Shown here one piece after another: positions 43,794 to 53,272 of a stretch of 64,000 nt of DNA. Under the pieces are notes generated by a model. It made no database searches, was not told the origin of the DNA, and saw only the letters and a program-made list of their open reading frames with translations. Numbering within the stretch: position 1 is the first letter of the stretch; each line of letters starts with the position of its first letter. The position numbers and the translations under genes are program-made. Origin of the DNA: an uncultured Collinsella sp. (GTDB lineage Bacteria; Actinomycetota; Coriobacteriia; Coriobacteriales; Coriobacteriaceae); the NCBI GenBank assembly GCA_900540945.1, contig UQHQ01000001.1, forward strand, positions 91,787 to 155,786, in the 5' to 3' direction.

Positions 43794-43985
43794 GAACGTT
43801 GCCCCGACGAGCACGTCGGATTCCCGGGCCGGGCGGCACAGGGGTTAAGTTTGTCGCGAGTTCCGCACGAGCCGGAGGCCACTTAATGTGGCCTCCGTGC
43901 GAGCCAGGACTGTAGAGCAGCAAACTTAACCCCTGTGCCGCCCGGACCGGGAATCCGCCCACGCGCACAGAAGGGGATTCCTTTT
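43793..43985. repeat. Long hairpin element, copy 3
   Basis: 36-nt arms at 43818-43853 and 43921-43956 have one mismatch. The 67-nt core has TCGCGAGTTCCGCACGA, apical stem GGAGGCCAC/GTGGCCTCC (different from copies 1 and 2, still fully paired) and AGGACTGTAGAGCAG. The outer flanks match copy 2 in direct orientation. Confidence 0.9.
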
Positions 43986-44017
43986 GTGTAGGCTTTGCGG
44001 AAATGTGCTCATTTTGG

Positions 44018-44040
44018 GATACGCCCGGCGGCGTGGTCTG
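44018..44040 (+). promoter_or_regulatory. Shared translation-operon motif, copy 2 (rpsL)
   Basis: GATACGCCCGGCGGCGTG then GTCTG, 123 nt before rpsL. The first eleven bases are identical to those before tuf. Confidence 0.5.
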
Positions 44041-44162
44041 TTGACGGCACAGCTAACGGCACGTATCCTAACGAACTGCGTGTTTCGTAGGGGGATGCTG
44101 ACCCCTCGATTCAAGCCGTTGCACTTTACAGAAAGCTGGAATCATTCGAGAAGGAGTACGCT

Positions 44163-44540
44163 TTGCCTACTATTAACCAGCTGGTTCGCCAGGGCCGTCG
44201 TTCCGTGCCCAAGAAGTCCAAGAACGCTGCTCTGCAGCACAACTCCCAGAAGCGCGGCGTGTGCACCCGCGTCTTCACCACGAGCCCCAAGAAGCCGAAC
44301 TCGGCTCTTCGTAAGGTTGCCCGTGTTCGCCTCGTCAACGGCATCGAAGTTACTGCTTACATCCCGGGTGAGGGCCACAACCTGCAGGAGCACTCCATCG
44401 TGCTCGTCCGCGGCGGTCGTGTCCGTGACCTCCCTGGTGTCCGTTATCACGTCATCCGTGGCGCCTACGACGCTGCTCCGGTCCAGAACCGTATGCAGGC
44501 CCGTTCCAAGTACGGTGCTAAGCGCCCCAAGGCCAAATAA
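44163..44540 (+). CDS. rpsL: 30S ribosomal protein S12
   Basis: Decoding-centre protein of 125 residues, from [20 protein letters not shown] to RPKAK. The conserved [13 protein letters not shown] loop has wild-type Lys43. The second loop reads [13 protein letters not shown], with Arg at position 88 where E. coli and most bacteria have Lys. K88R is a known streptomycin-resistance change. The start is TTG 44163, 8 nt after AAGGAG. First gene of rpsL-rpsG-fusA-rpsJ. Confidence 0.97.
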   Translation: MPTINQLVRQGRRSVPKKSKNAALQHNSQKRGVCTRVFTTSPKKPNSALRKVARVRLVNGIEVTAYIPGEGHNLQEHSIVLVRGGRVRDLPGVRYHVIRGAYDAAPVQNRMQARSKYGAKRPKAK

Positions 44541-44613
44541 GCCAGATAACGTTTTGATACTTTCGCCGTGTGCCGCCTAAGCGCCGCACGGTAGACACTT
44601 AAGGAGATTTCAC

Positions 44614-45087
44614 ATGCCGCGTCGTGCAGCAGCTAATCGTCGTGAGGTTCAGCCTGACGCCGTTTACAACAACCGCCTGGTGACTCAGCTCATCAACAAG
44701 GTCCTTCTTGACGGCAAGAAGGCCACCGCTGAGCGCATCGTTTACACCGCTTTCGAGATCGTTGCCGAGAAGTCCGAGGGTGGCGACGCTCTCGCTACCT
44801 TCAAGAAGGCTATGGACAACGTCAAGCCCACGCTCGAGGTTAAGCCCAAGCGTGTCGGTGGCGCTACCTATCAGGTCCCGATGGAGGTCAACTCCCGTCG
44901 TTCCACCGCTCTGGGTATCCGCTGGATCGTCAACTTCTCCCGCGCTCGCAAGGAGAAGACCATGGCCGAGCGTCTCGCCAACGAGATCCTCGACGCTTCC
45001 AACGGCCTGGGCGCTTCCGTCAAGAAGCGTGAGGACGTCTTCAAGATGGCCGAGGCCAACCGCGCGTTCTCTCACTATCGTTGGTAA
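44614..45087 (+). CDS. rpsG: 30S ribosomal protein S7
   Basis: A 157-residue protein ([20 protein letters not shown] to AFSHYRW) that nucleates the 30S head. It keeps the full-length family signature around [21 protein letters not shown] precedes the ATG. It is spaced 73 nt after rpsL and 19 nt before fusA, the usual str operon order. Confidence 0.98.
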   Translation: MPRRAAANRREVQPDAVYNNRLVTQLINKVLLDGKKATAERIVYTAFEIVAEKSEGGDALATFKKAMDNVKPTLEVKPKRVGGATYQVPMEVNSRRSTALGIRWIVNFSRARKEKTMAERLANEILDASNGLGASVKKREDVFKMAEANRAFSHYRW

Positions 45088-45106
45088 GTTAAGGTAAGGA
45101 ACTAAC

Positions 45107-47206
45107 ATGGCTAAGCCTAAGTACAAGCTTTCCGATACCCGTAACATCGGCATCATGGCCCACATCGATGCCGGTAAGACCACCACGACCGAGCGTATTC
45201 TTTACTACACCGGTAAGACCCACAAGATCGGTGAGGTCCATGAGGGCGCTGCCACCATGGACTGGATGGTTCAGGAGCAGGAGCGCGGCGTAACCATTAC
45301 CTCCGCTGCTACCACGTGCTTCTGGAACAAGGACGGTAAGGACTACCGCATCCAGATCATCGACACCCCGGGCCACGTTGACTTCACCGCCGAGGTCGAG
45401 CGCTGCCTGCGCGTCCTCGATGGCGCTGTCGCCGTCTTCGACGCCGTTGCCGGCGTTCAGCCCCAGTCTGAGACCGTTTGGCGTCAGGCTTCCACCTTCA
45501 ACGTCCCCCGCATCGCCTTCATCAACAAGTATGACCGCGTGGGCGCTGACTTCTTCAACGCTATCGAGACCATGAAGGATCGTCTCGACGCTAACGCCGT
45601 GGCCGCTCAGGTCCCGATGGGCGCCGAGGACAACTTCTGGGGCGTCATCGACCTGGTCACCATGACTGCTTGGGACTTCAAGGCCGACGACAAGGGCATG
45701 ACCTACCCCGAGCCGATGGACGAGATCCCGGCTGAGTTTGCCGACATCGCTGCCACCAAGCGTGAGGAGCTCCTCGACGCTGCTGCCAGCTTTGACGACG
45801 AGCTCATGGAGAAGATCCTCATGGAGGAGGACTTCACCGTCGAGGAGCTCAAGGCTGCTCTGCGCAAGGGCGTTCTGGCCAACGAGCTCAACCTCGTCTT
45901 TGTGGGTTCCGCCTACAAGAACAAGGGCGTTCAGGAGCTGCTTGACGCTGTCGTTGACTACCTGCCCAGCCCGCTTGACGTCGAGGCCGTCACTGGTACC
46001 GATCCGGACACCGGCGAGGAGATCCAGCGTCATCCTTCCTTCGACGAGCCCTTCTCCGGCCTGGTCTTCAAGATCATGACCGACCCGTTCGTCGGTAAGC
46101 TCACCTACGTCCGTGTTTACTCCGGCCGCGCCGAGTCCGGCTCCTACGTGGTCAACGCTTCCAACGGTCAGCGCGAGCGCCTCGGCCGCATCCTCGAGAT
46201 GAACGCCGCCGAGCGTATTGACCGTGACGACGCTGCCGCCGGCGACATCGTCGCTTGCGTCGGCTTCAAGAACTCCACCACCGGTGACACCCTGTGCGAA
46301 GAGGGCAAGGAGATTGTTCTCGAGAAGATCGAGTTCGCTAAGCCCGTTATCGACGTTGCCATCGAGCCCAAGACCAAGGCCGAGCAGGACAAGATGTCCC
46401 TGGCTCTGACCAAGCTCGCCGAGGAGGACCCGACCTTCCAGGTGTCCACCAACCACGAGACCGGCCAGACCATCATCGCCGGCATGGGCGAGCTGCACCT
46501 CGAGATCATCGTTGACCGTCTGCTCCGTGAGTTCAAGGTTGACGCTAACGTTGGTAAGCCCCAGGTCGCCTACCGCGAGACCGCTGGTCACGACGTCGAG
46601 AAGGCTGAGGGCAAGTTCGTCCGTCAGTCCGGCGGTCGCGGTCAGTACGGCCACGCCGTCATCAAGCTCGAGAAGATGGAGGAGGGCTTCGGCTACGAGT
46701 TCGTCAACGCTATCGTCGGCGGCGTCGTGCCCAAGGAGTACATCCCGTCCATCGACAAGGGCATCCAGGAGGCCCTGAACACCGGTGTTATCGCCGGCTT
46801 CCCGGTCCTCGACGTCAAGGTCACCCTGTTCGACGGTTCTTACCACGAGGTCGACTCCTCCGAGGCCGCCTTCAAGATCGCCGGTTCCATGGCTATCAAG
46901 GACGCCCTCAAGAAGTCCGATCCGCAGCTGCTCGAGCCGATCATGGCTGTCGAGGTCGAGACCCCCGAGCAGTACATGGGCGACGTTATGGGCAACCTCT
47001 CCGGTCGCCGCGGCAAGATCGAGGGCATGGAGGATCGCAAGAACAGCAAGCTCATCCGTGCCAAGGTGCCGCTGGGCGAGATGTTCGGTTACGCTACCGA
47101 CCTTCGCTCCCAGACCCAGGGCCGTGCATCCTACACGATGCAGTTCGACTCTTATGAGCCCGCGCCCAAGTCCATTGTGGACGAGGTCATGAGCAAGAAC
47201 GCCTAA
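45107..47206 (+). CDS. fusA: Elongation factor G
   Basis: Translocation GTPase of 699 residues. G1 is AHIDAGKTT, then G2 RGVTIT, G3 DTPGHVDFT and G4 NKYD. Domains II-V are complete to [12 protein letters not shown]. The normal domain IV loop segment ([13 protein letters not shown]) is present. ATG follows a weak AAGGTAAGGA site. Confidence 0.98.
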   Translation: MAKPKYKLSDTRNIGIMAHIDAGKTTTTERILYYTGKTHKIGEVHEGAATMDWMVQEQERGVTITSAATTCFWNKDGKDYRIQIIDTPGHVDFTAEVERCLRVLDGAVAVFDAVAGVQPQSETVWRQASTFNVPRIAFINKYDRVGADFFNAIETMKDRLDANAVAAQVPMGAEDNFWGVIDLVTMTAWDFKADDKGMTYPEPMDEIPAEFADIAATKREELLDAAASFDDELMEKILMEEDFTVEELKAALRKGVLANELNLVFVGSAYKNKGVQELLDAVVDYLPSPLDVEAVTGTDPDTGEEIQRHPSFDEPFSGLVFKIMTDPFVGKLTYVRVYSGRAESGSYVVNASNGQRERLGRILEMNAAERIDRDDAAAGDIVACVGFKNSTTGDTLCEEGKEIVLEKIEFAKPVIDVAIEPKTKAEQDKMSLALTKLAEEDPTFQVSTNHETGQTIIAGMGELHLEIIVDRLLREFKVDANVGKPQVAYRETAGHDVEKAEGKFVRQSGGRGQYGHAVIKLEKMEEGFGYEFVNAIVGGVVPKEYIPSIDKGIQEALNTGVIAGFPVLDVKVTLFDGSYHEVDSSEAAFKIAGSMAIKDALKKSDPQLLEPIMAVEVETPEQYMGDVMGNLSGRRGKIEGMEDRKNSKLIRAKVPLGEMFGYATDLRSQTQGRASYTMQFDSYEPAPKSIVDEVMSKNA

Positions 47207-47266
47207 GTTCGAGCTCCCTGTTACGTAATCCGCGAGAGCATCTCTCGCACTCTTTGGAGGTTTAAG

Positions 47267-47575
47267 TTGGCTACCCAGAAGATCCGCATTCGCCTCAAGG
47301 GCTATGATCACGAGGTCGTCGATCAGTCCGCGAAGCTCATCGTCGAGACCGCTCAGAAGACCGGCGCTCGCGTTTCCGGTCCTGTCCCCCTGCCCACCGA
47401 GCGCAACCTGTACACGGTTATCCGCTCGCCGCACGTGAACAAGGACTCCCGTGAGCAGTTCGAGATGCGCACCCACAAGCGCCTCATCGACATCCTCGAC
47501 CCCACCTCGGGCACCGTTGATTCGCTCATGCGTCTCGACCTCCCCGCTGGCGTCGACATCGACATCAAGCTCTAA
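47267..47575 (+). CDS. rpsJ: 30S ribosomal protein S10
   Basis: A 102-residue protein ([20 protein letters not shown] to DIDIKL). It is part of the 30S head and also the NusB partner in antitermination. The start is TTG 47267, 8 nt after TGGAGG. It is normally the first gene of the S10 operon. Here it closes the str operon with its own terminator, and rplC is 2.4 kb further on. Confidence 0.98.
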   Translation: MATQKIRIRLKGYDHEVVDQSAKLIVETAQKTGARVSGPVPLPTERNLYTVIRSPHVNKDSREQFEMRTHKRLIDILDPTSGTVDSLMRLDLPAGVDIDIKL

Positions 47576-47601
47576 GCTTTTTGTTCGATAGTGCGATTTG
47601 C

Positions 47602-47634
47602 AAGGCCGCAGCCCTAAGGGTTGCGGCCTTTTTT
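47602..47634 (+). terminator. Terminator after rpsJ
   Basis: AAGGCCGCAGCCC/GGGTTGCGGCCTT is followed by TTTT. Confidence 0.9.
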
Positions 47635-47715
47635 GTGCCCATGGGGTAAAGGGTCTACACTACTGAACTATTCGACAAACGGGTGTATGAGTAAAACTGT
47701 TGGGGGCAGATATAG

Positions 47716-48870
47716 ATGGTCGAGTGGATCGTTCGTCGTGCGCAGGGCGACCGTGCGCGCGTGGGCACGTTGACGGGCGTGGTGTGCATTCTCGCCAATG
47801 TGGCACTTTGCGCTGCGAAGGGTGCAATTGGCGTGCTGTCGGGATCGGTTTCGATTGTGGCGGATGCTATGAACAACTTATCCGACGCAAGCTCAAACAT
47901 CGTGAGCGTGCTGGGCTTTAAACTGGCGAGCAAGCCGGCAGACCCCGAACATCCTTACGGCCATGGCCGCTACGAGTATCTCTCGGGTCTGGTCGTGGCG
48001 GCGCTCGTGCTGCTGATCGGACTCGAACTGGTGAAGTCTTCGTTTGAACGTATCATCCACCCCGAACCTGTCGAGTTCTCGCTTGCCTTGGTGGCAGTCC
48101 TGGCGCTTTCGATGGTTGTAAAGCTGTGGATGGCGGCCCTCAACCAAAAGCTCGGCGATCGTATTGAGTCCGATACGCTGCATGCGACCGCGCAAGATTC
48201 CAAGAACGATGTTCTTGCCACAGGCGCCGTGCTGGCGTGCGCAATTGTTTCGCAGGTGACGCATATCAATCTTGACGCATGGGTCGGCCTTGCCGTTGGC
48301 GCCTATATTGGCTGGAGCGGTTTTGAACTCATCCAGGATACGGTGAGCCCGCTTTTGGGTCAGGCGCCCGATCCTAAGCTGGTCAAGCACATTCGAGACA
48401 AGATCATGAGTTATCCCGGCGTTTTGGGCGTTCACGATTTGATGGTCCACGACTATGGCCCGGGCAGGAAGTTCGCAAGCGCTCACGCCGAGATGGCGGC
48501 CGAGGCCAGCCCGCTGGAAAGTCATGACACGCTCGATAACATCGAGCAGTCGTTTAGGGTCGAAGACGGCATGATCGTCACGCTTCACTACGATCCCATC
48601 GTGACCGACGACCCCAAAGTGGCGAGCATGCGTTTGCGCATTAACGCCATGGCCCAGGAGATCGATAACCGCCTCTCGATCCACGACCTACGCTGTGTTC
48701 CGGGTCCCACGCACACCAACGTGATCTTTGACTGCGTGCGTCCCTCAGATTTGGGCATGGGAGCCGATGAGCTCAAACACGCGTTGGCCCAGAGGGTCGA
48801 ATCGGAATACCCCAAGTCGATTGCCAAGATTACGATCGACGAAGACTACGTAGGGCATACCCACGAATAG
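47716..48870 (+). CDS. Cation diffusion facilitator (CDF) exporter
   Basis: A 384-residue membrane exporter of divalent metal ions. Six helices are predicted. Helix 2 has DAMNNLSD (Asp50, Asn54, Asp57), followed by the loop HPYGHGRYEYLSG. Helix 5 has DSKND. The cytoplasmic C-terminal domain has the usual ferredoxin-like start (YPGVLGVHDLMVHDYGPG), but continues about 70 residues past the common end. The Asn in helix 2 differs from zinc-type DxxxD exporters, so the metal is uncertain. It is inserted between rpsJ and rplC. Confidence 0.88.
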   Translation: MVEWIVRRAQGDRARVGTLTGVVCILANVALCAAKGAIGVLSGSVSIVADAMNNLSDASSNIVSVLGFKLASKPADPEHPYGHGRYEYLSGLVVAALVLLIGLELVKSSFERIIHPEPVEFSLALVAVLALSMVVKLWMAALNQKLGDRIESDTLHATAQDSKNDVLATGAVLACAIVSQVTHINLDAWVGLAVGAYIGWSGFELIQDTVSPLLGQAPDPKLVKHIRDKIMSYPGVLGVHDLMVHDYGPGRKFASAHAEMAAEASPLESHDTLDNIEQSFRVEDGMIVTLHYDPIVTDDPKVASMRLRINAMAQEIDNRLSIHDLRCVPGPTHTNVIFDCVRPSDLGMGADELKHALAQRVESEYPKSIAKITIDEDYVGHTHE

Positions 48871-48909
48871 GATTGAGCCACGCAAGCTATTGATGCAGAA
48901 GGGGAGAGC

Positions 48910-49527
48910 ATGAAGAAGCTGTATCTACTCCGTCACGGCCAGACGGAATTCAACGTCAAAAAGCTGGTCCAGGGCCGCTGCGATTCACCGCTCACCAATT
49001 TGGGCCGTCAGCAGGCACGGGCGGCAGCCGCATGGCTCAAGGCCCACGGCGTCGTCCCCGACAAAGTGGTCTCATCACCCTTAGGCCGAGCCATGGACAC
49101 GGCTCAGCTCGTCGCAACCGAACTTTTCGGCCCGGACGCAGCAGTCGAGCCCTGCGAAGGTATCATCGAGCGCAGCTACGGCTCCTTCGAAGAAGGTCCC
49201 CACGACGCCCTGCCCACCGACGTCTGGGATCCCGGCGAGGATCTGGTCCCCTTTGGAGGAGAAGGAAGCCATGTCCTGCAGGAGCGCATGGTAGACACCC
49301 TCACCAATCTCATAGGCGCCGAGGGCATCGAAACCCTCCTAGCAGTAAGCCACGGCAGCGCCAGCCGCCAATTTATCAAGGCCGCAGCCCCAGAGGGCTT
49401 TGAGCTCCCAACAAAACTCCCCAACTGCGCCATTATGATTTTCAATTTTGATGAGGCAAAGCCCCAAGCAGAAGGTGAACCAATGCAATATAAGTTCGCC
49501 CTCCAGCAAATAGTGGACCCCCAATAA
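48910..49527 (+). CDS. Histidine phosphatase family (phosphoglycerate mutase-like)
   Basis: A 205-residue protein opening LYLLRHGQTEFN with the phosphorylated histidine of the RHG motif at residue 9. The second Arg/Glu is in the SPLGRAMDTAQ and ERSYGSFEEG segments, and the second His is in AVSHGSASR. Such enzymes act as phosphatases on varied small substrates, so mutase activity is not implied. It probably shares a transcript with the CDF gene. The last 250 nt shift to A-ending codons, as in the gene before long hairpin element 1. Confidence 0.88.
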   Translation: MKKLYLLRHGQTEFNVKKLVQGRCDSPLTNLGRQQARAAAAWLKAHGVVPDKVVSSPLGRAMDTAQLVATELFGPDAAVEPCEGIIERSYGSFEEGPHDALPTDVWDPGEDLVPFGGEGSHVLQERMVDTLTNLIGAEGIETLLAVSHGSASRQFIKAAAPEGFELPTKLPNCAIMIFNFDEAKPQAEGEPMQYKFALQQIVDPQ

Positions 49528-49571
49528 AGTCATTAGCCTGAACGAGCAGAGTTAAGCAGACATCAACGTGG

Positions 49572-49736
49572 CGTTCCCAGTGTGCGGCGGAGGGGGCGGG
49601 CCTGAGACATATTAAGGTTGTCGCGAGTTCCGCACGAACAGGAGAGCACTAAATGTGCTCTCCGTCGTGAGCAGGACTGTAGAGCAGCAACCTTAATATG
49701 TCTCAGGCCCGCCCCCTCCGCCGCACACTGGGAACG
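49572..49736. repeat. Long hairpin element, copy 4
   Basis: Arms of 49 nt at 49572-49620 and 49688-49736 are perfect complements. The 67-nt core has TCGCGAGTTCCGCACGA, apical stem GGAGAGCAC/GTGCTCTCC (a third paired variant) and AGGACTGTAGAGCAG. The arm sequence is unrelated to the other copies except for TTAAG next to the core. Confidence 0.92.
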
Positions 49737-49788
49737 TGCCACGCACTTTACCTGCGTAAACAATGTGAGTGAAATATGAATCTCGATG

Positions 49789-49812
49789 GATACGCCCGCA
49801 CCCGTGTATACT
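49789..49812 (+). promoter_or_regulatory. Shared translation-operon motif, copy 3 (rplC)
   Basis: GATACGCCCGCACCCGTG then TATACT. The TATACT could itself be a -10, though no -35 is seen 17 nt upstream. Confidence 0.5.
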
Positions 49813-49813
49813 A

Positions 49814-49995
49814 AACAGCTGTGTGTAACCAGGGGAGTATTCTGGCTGGACAAAATGCCTGCTTAATAGGGTTGTCAGGTAGTCCGGACGCAATACAAGG
49901 TTGGGGAGCACGTCGTGTAAGTAGTGGTCCTCTAGGGGCGTACGCTCGGTGGTGTACGCATTGTCCCAAGACCACGCGAGAGTTGGGATCATATC
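49814..49995 (+). promoter_or_regulatory. Structured leader of the rplC operon
   Basis: About 180 nt without a gene. GTGGTC (49924-49929) can pair with GACCAC (49970-49975), enclosing GGGCGTAC/GTACGC inner stems. In many bacteria the S10 operon leader binds L4 for feedback control. This one could play that part, but the sequence does not show it. Confidence 0.4.
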
Positions 49996-50616
49996 TTGAT
50001 CAGCATGATTCTCGGCCGCAAGATTGGCATGACCCAGGTTTGGGACGAGGACGACAACGTCGTTCCCGTCACGGTCATCCAGGCTGGCCCCTGCGCTGTC
50101 TCGCAGGTTAAAACTCAGGCAACCGACGGCTATGACGCCGTCCAGATCGGTTTCGGCGACATCAAGGCCAAGAACGTGAACAAGCCCATGGCTGGTCACT
50201 TCGCCAAGGCTGGCGTCGAGCCCGTCCGCTTCCTTCGTGAGGTCCGCGTCGAGAACGGCGAGGAGCACAAGGTCGGCGAGGTCGTCACCGTCGCTGATTT
50301 CGTTGATGTCGAGAAGGTCGATGTCATCGGTACCTCCAAGGGTAAGGGCTTCCAGGGTCGCATCAAGCGCTGGGGTCAGCGCCGCGGTCCTATGACGCAT
50401 GGTTCTCACTTCCAGCGTCACCCCGGTTCTATCGGTCAGTGCGCCTATCCTGCGCGCGTCCTCAAGGGCGTCAAGATGGCCGGTCACATGGGTAACGAGC
50501 GCGTTACCGTCAAGAACCTTTCCGTTGTCCGCATCGATGCCGAGCAGAACCTCATCTTGGTCAAGGGCGCTGTCCCGGGTGCCAAGAATGGTCTCGTCGC
50601 CATCCGTATGGCCTAA
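49996..50616 (+). CDS. rplC: 50S ribosomal protein L3
   Basis: A 206-residue protein with [12 protein letters not shown] at the N-terminus and [22 protein letters not shown], which reaches the peptidyl-transferase centre. The start is TTG 49996, 7 nt after GGGA, which gives the same N-terminal length as Bacillus L3. ATG 50005 is the alternative. First gene of this S10-type operon, since rpsJ is elsewhere. Confidence 0.97.
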   Translation: MISMILGRKIGMTQVWDEDDNVVPVTVIQAGPCAVSQVKTQATDGYDAVQIGFGDIKAKNVNKPMAGHFAKAGVEPVRFLREVRVENGEEHKVGEVVTVADFVDVEKVDVIGTSKGKGFQGRIKRWGQRRGPMTHGSHFQRHPGSIGQCAYPARVLKGVKMAGHMGNERVTVKNLSVVRIDAEQNLILVKGAVPGAKNGLVAIRMA

Positions 50617-50662
50617 GGGCCCAGCCCATTTAGCCCAGCGTCATACCAAGGAGAACACTTAA

Positions 50663-51289
50663 ATGGCAAAGTTTGAAGTAAAGAACAGCGAGGGCAAGAA
50701 GGTCGCCGAGGCCGAGCTCGCCGCTGAGGTGTACGGCATCGAGCCGAACATCCACGTTATGCACCACATCGTCAAGTGCCAGATGGCCTCTTGGCGTCAG
50801 GGCACCCAGTCCGCTAAGGGCCGCTCTGAGGTTTCCGGTGGCGGCAAGAAGCCTTGGCGTCAGAAGGGCACCGGCCGTGCCCGCCAGGGTTCCATCCGTG
50901 CTGCCCAGTGGCGTCACGGTGGCGTTGTCTTCGCCCCCAAGCCCCGTTCCTACGCTAAGCGTATGAACAACAAGGAGGTCAAGCTGGCTATGCGCTCCGC
51001 GCTGTCCGCCAAGCTGGCCGATGGCGAGCTCGTGCTCGTCGACGACTACGGCTTCGAGAAGCCTTCCACCAAGGCTGCCGTTGCCATGCTCAAGGCTCTC
51101 GGCCTTGAGGGCAAGCGTCTGACCATCATCGTTCGCGATGAGGACGTCAACGCCTACCTGTCGTTCCGCAACATTCCCAAGACGTTCATCATCACTGCCG
51201 ACGAGGCCAACACCTACGATCTCGTCAACAACAACGCCGTGCTGATGCCCGCCGACATCGCCGCTCACTTCGGGGAGGTGCTTGCTTAA
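50663..51289 (+). CDS. rplD: 50S ribosomal protein L4
   Basis: A 208-residue protein with the exit-tunnel loop region GGGKKPWRQKGTGRARQGS and the FAPKPRSYAKRMNNK segment. It is the usual feedback regulator of the S10 operon. ATG follows AAGGAGAAC. rplW begins on the next base after its stop. Confidence 0.98.
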   Translation: MAKFEVKNSEGKKVAEAELAAEVYGIEPNIHVMHHIVKCQMASWRQGTQSAKGRSEVSGGGKKPWRQKGTGRARQGSIRAAQWRHGGVVFAPKPRSYAKRMNNKEVKLAMRSALSAKLADGELVLVDDYGFEKPSTKAAVAMLKALGLEGKRLTIIVRDEDVNAYLSFRNIPKTFIITADEANTYDLVNNNAVLMPADIAAHFGEVLA

Positions 51290-51577
51290 ATGACCGCCCA
51301 CGAGATCATCATCCGTCCGATCGTGTCCGAGCGTTCCTTCTCCGGCATGGAGCAGAACAAGTACACGTTCGAGGTCGCCAAGGATGCTAACAAGTATCAG
51401 ATCAAGGACGCTGTCGAGGAGATCTTCGGCGTCAAGGTCGTTCGCGTGAACACCCTGACGGTCAAGCCCAAGACCAAGCGCGTGCGCTATGTCGCCGGCA
51501 AGACCCGTTCTTGGAAGAAGGCCATCGTCACGCTGGCCGAGGGCGACACCATCGAGGTCTTTGGCAACCAGGCCTAA
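51290..51577 (+). CDS. rplW: 50S ribosomal protein L23
   Basis: A 95-residue protein (TAHEIIIRPIVSERSF to EVFGNQA) at the tunnel exit, docking site for trigger factor and SRP. It abuts rplD without a gap; GGGGAGGTG inside the rplD end serves as ribosome site. It is followed by a hairpin and a new motif instead of directly by rplB. Confidence 0.97.
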   Translation: MTAHEIIIRPIVSERSFSGMEQNKYTFEVAKDANKYQIKDAVEEIFGVKVVRVNTLTVKPKTKRVRYVAGKTRSWKKAIVTLAEGDTIEVFGNQA

Positions 51578-51595
51578 GACTCGCTGCTGTTGAGT

Positions 51596-51631
51596 GAGCT
51601 CATGCCTCCCAAATAGGGGAGGCGAGAGCTC
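51596..51631 (+). terminator. Hairpin between rplW and rplB
   Basis: GAGCTC/GAGCTC ends enclose GCCTCCC/GGGAGGC; TTTTGGG follows. It may be a partial terminator, with a new promoter before rplB. Confidence 0.5.
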
Positions 51632-51653
51632 AAGGTTTTGGGCGTATAAAATG

Positions 51654-51676
51654 GACACGCCCGGAACCGTGTATAC
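51654..51676 (+). promoter_or_regulatory. Shared translation-operon motif, copy 4 (rplB)
   Basis: GACACGCCCGGAACCGTG then TATAC, just after TATAAAAT (51645-51652), which would make a good -10. It is 81 nt before rplB. Confidence 0.55.
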
Positions 51677-51756
51677 GTCCGGTGTCATCGCACCCGAGGC
51701 AGAACCTCGAATCCCTGTCTGCGATGGCTAACGGATTCCTATTGAAAGGGATTGTA

Positions 51757-52587
51757 ATGGCTGTAAAGCACCTTAAGCCGACCTCCGCTGGTAGGCGTTG
51801 GCAGACGATCTCCGATTTCTCCGAGATCACCTGCACCAAGCCCGAGAAGTCTCTTCTCGAGCCCCTGCCCAAGAAGGCCGGTCGTAACAACAACGGCCGC
51901 ATCACCACCCGCCACCAGGGCGGCGGCGTGAAGCGTCGTTACCGCGTGATCGACTTCAAGCGCAACAAGGACGGCGTGCCCGCCAAGGTTGCCACGATCG
52001 AGTACGATCCGAACCGTTCCGCTCGCATCGCTCTGCTGCACTACGCTGACGGTGAGAAGCGCTACATCCTGGCCCCCAAGGGCCTCGAGGTCGGTCAGAC
52101 CGTCATGTCCGGTTCTGACGCCGACATCAAGCCGGGCAACGCTCTGCCCCTCGCCGACATCCCCGTCGGTACGCTCATCCACGCCGTCGAGTTCCAGCCG
52201 GGCAAGGGCGCCGCTATCGCCCGTTCCGCCGGTAACTCCTGCCAGCTGATGGGTAAGGAGGGCAAGTACGCTATCGTCCGTATGCCTTCCTCCGAGATGC
52301 GCCGCATCCTCGTTACCTGCCGCGCCACCGTCGGTGAGGTCGGCAACGCCGATCACGCCAACATCGTCATCGGCAAGGCCGGCCGTAAGCGTCACTTGAA
52401 CGTGCGCCCGACCGTCCGCGGTACCGTCATGAACCCTGTCGACCACCCGCATGGCGGTGGCGAGGGCAAGAACCACACCTCTGGTCGTCCCTCTGTTACC
52501 CCCTGGGGTAAGCCGACGAAGGGCCTTCGTACGCGCAAGAAGAAGAAGGTCTCGAACCAGCACATCATTCGTCGCCGTAAGAAGTAA
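51757..52587 (+). CDS. rplB: 50S ribosomal protein L2
   Basis: A 276-residue core rRNA-binding protein. It has [20 protein letters not shown], the [15 protein letters not shown] segment with the conserved His near the peptidyl-transferase centre, and a basic tail. ATG 51757 follows GAAAGGGA; upstream in-frame ATGs lack a site. Confidence 0.98.
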   Translation: MAVKHLKPTSAGRRWQTISDFSEITCTKPEKSLLEPLPKKAGRNNNGRITTRHQGGGVKRRYRVIDFKRNKDGVPAKVATIEYDPNRSARIALLHYADGEKRYILAPKGLEVGQTVMSGSDADIKPGNALPLADIPVGTLIHAVEFQPGKGAAIARSAGNSCQLMGKEGKYAIVRMPSSEMRRILVTCRATVGEVGNADHANIVIGKAGRKRHLNVRPTVRGTVMNPVDHPHGGGEGKNHTSGRPSVTPWGKPTKGLRTRKKKKVSNQHIIRRRKK

Positions 52588-52619
52588 TTTCGGATACCGA
52601 GTTTTAGGAGAAAGCACTT

Positions 52620-52880
52620 ATGAGCAGAAGTCTCAAAAAGGGCCCGTTCGTGGAGACTCGCCTTCTCTCGCGTATCACCGCGATGAACGAGGCTGGCAAG
52701 AAGGACGTCGTGAAGACCTGGTCCCGCGCGTCCACCATCTTCCCCGAGATGGTTGGTCACACCATCGCCGTCCACGACGGCCGCAAGCATGTGCCCGTGT
52801 ATGTTACCGAGTCCATGGTTGGTCACAAGCTCGGCGAGTTCGCGCCGACTCGTACGTTCCGTGGCCACAAGGCCAAATAG
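52620..52880 (+). CDS. rpsS: 30S ribosomal protein S19
   Basis: An 86-residue protein with [37 protein letters not shown] and [13 protein letters not shown]. It sits in the 30S head near the A site. The ribosome site TAGGAG stands 10 nt before ATG. It lies between rplB and rplV, the standard order. Confidence 0.98.
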   Translation: MSRSLKKGPFVETRLLSRITAMNEAGKKDVVKTWSRASTIFPEMVGHTIAVHDGRKHVPVYVTESMVGHKLGEFAPTRTFRGHKAK

Positions 52881-52894
52881 GGGGTTAACCGTAA

Positions 52895-53266
52895 ATGGCA
52901 ACTAAGTCTATTGAAACTGAGGCCACCGAGGTTCGCGCCGTCGCTAAGTACGTGCGTGTTTCCCCCAGCAAGGCCCGCCTGGTGGTCGATCTGATCCGCC
53001 GCAAGCCTGTCGCTCAGGCCTTCGACATCCTTCACTTCTGCGACCGCGCCGTCGCCGTGGATGTCGAGAAGGTTCTCCGTTCCGCCGTTGCGAACGCCGA
53101 GAACAACAACGGTCTGCGTGCCGACAACCTGGTTGTCGCCGCTGCCTATGTTGACGAGGGTCCGACGCTTAAGCGCATCCGTCCCCGCGCCAAGGGTTCC
53201 GCTTCTCGTATTCTGAAGCGTACTTCCCACATCACCGTCGTCGTTGCTCCTCGAAAGGAGGCGTAA
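52895..53266 (+). CDS. rplV: 50S ribosomal protein L22
   Basis: A 123-residue protein with a slightly long N-terminus ([20 protein letters not shown]) before the conserved [14 protein letters not shown]. The beta-hairpin that lines the exit tunnel ends [21 protein letters not shown]. The ribosome site overlaps the rpsS stop region (AGGGGGT). Confidence 0.97.
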   Translation: MATKSIETEATEVRAVAKYVRVSPSKARLVVDLIRRKPVAQAFDILHFCDRAVAVDVEKVLRSAVANAENNNGLRADNLVVAAAYVDEGPTLKRIRPRAKGSASRILKRTSHITVVVAPRKEA

Positions 53267-53272
53267 AGCTGT

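Noticed and set aside
45089..47476. A 795-codon reverse frame opposite fusA, and a similar one opposite tuf (5472-6725)
   Set aside because: Same codon-bias shadow effect; residues are dominated by Leu/Val/Asp/Gly/His typical of antisense reading of such genes.
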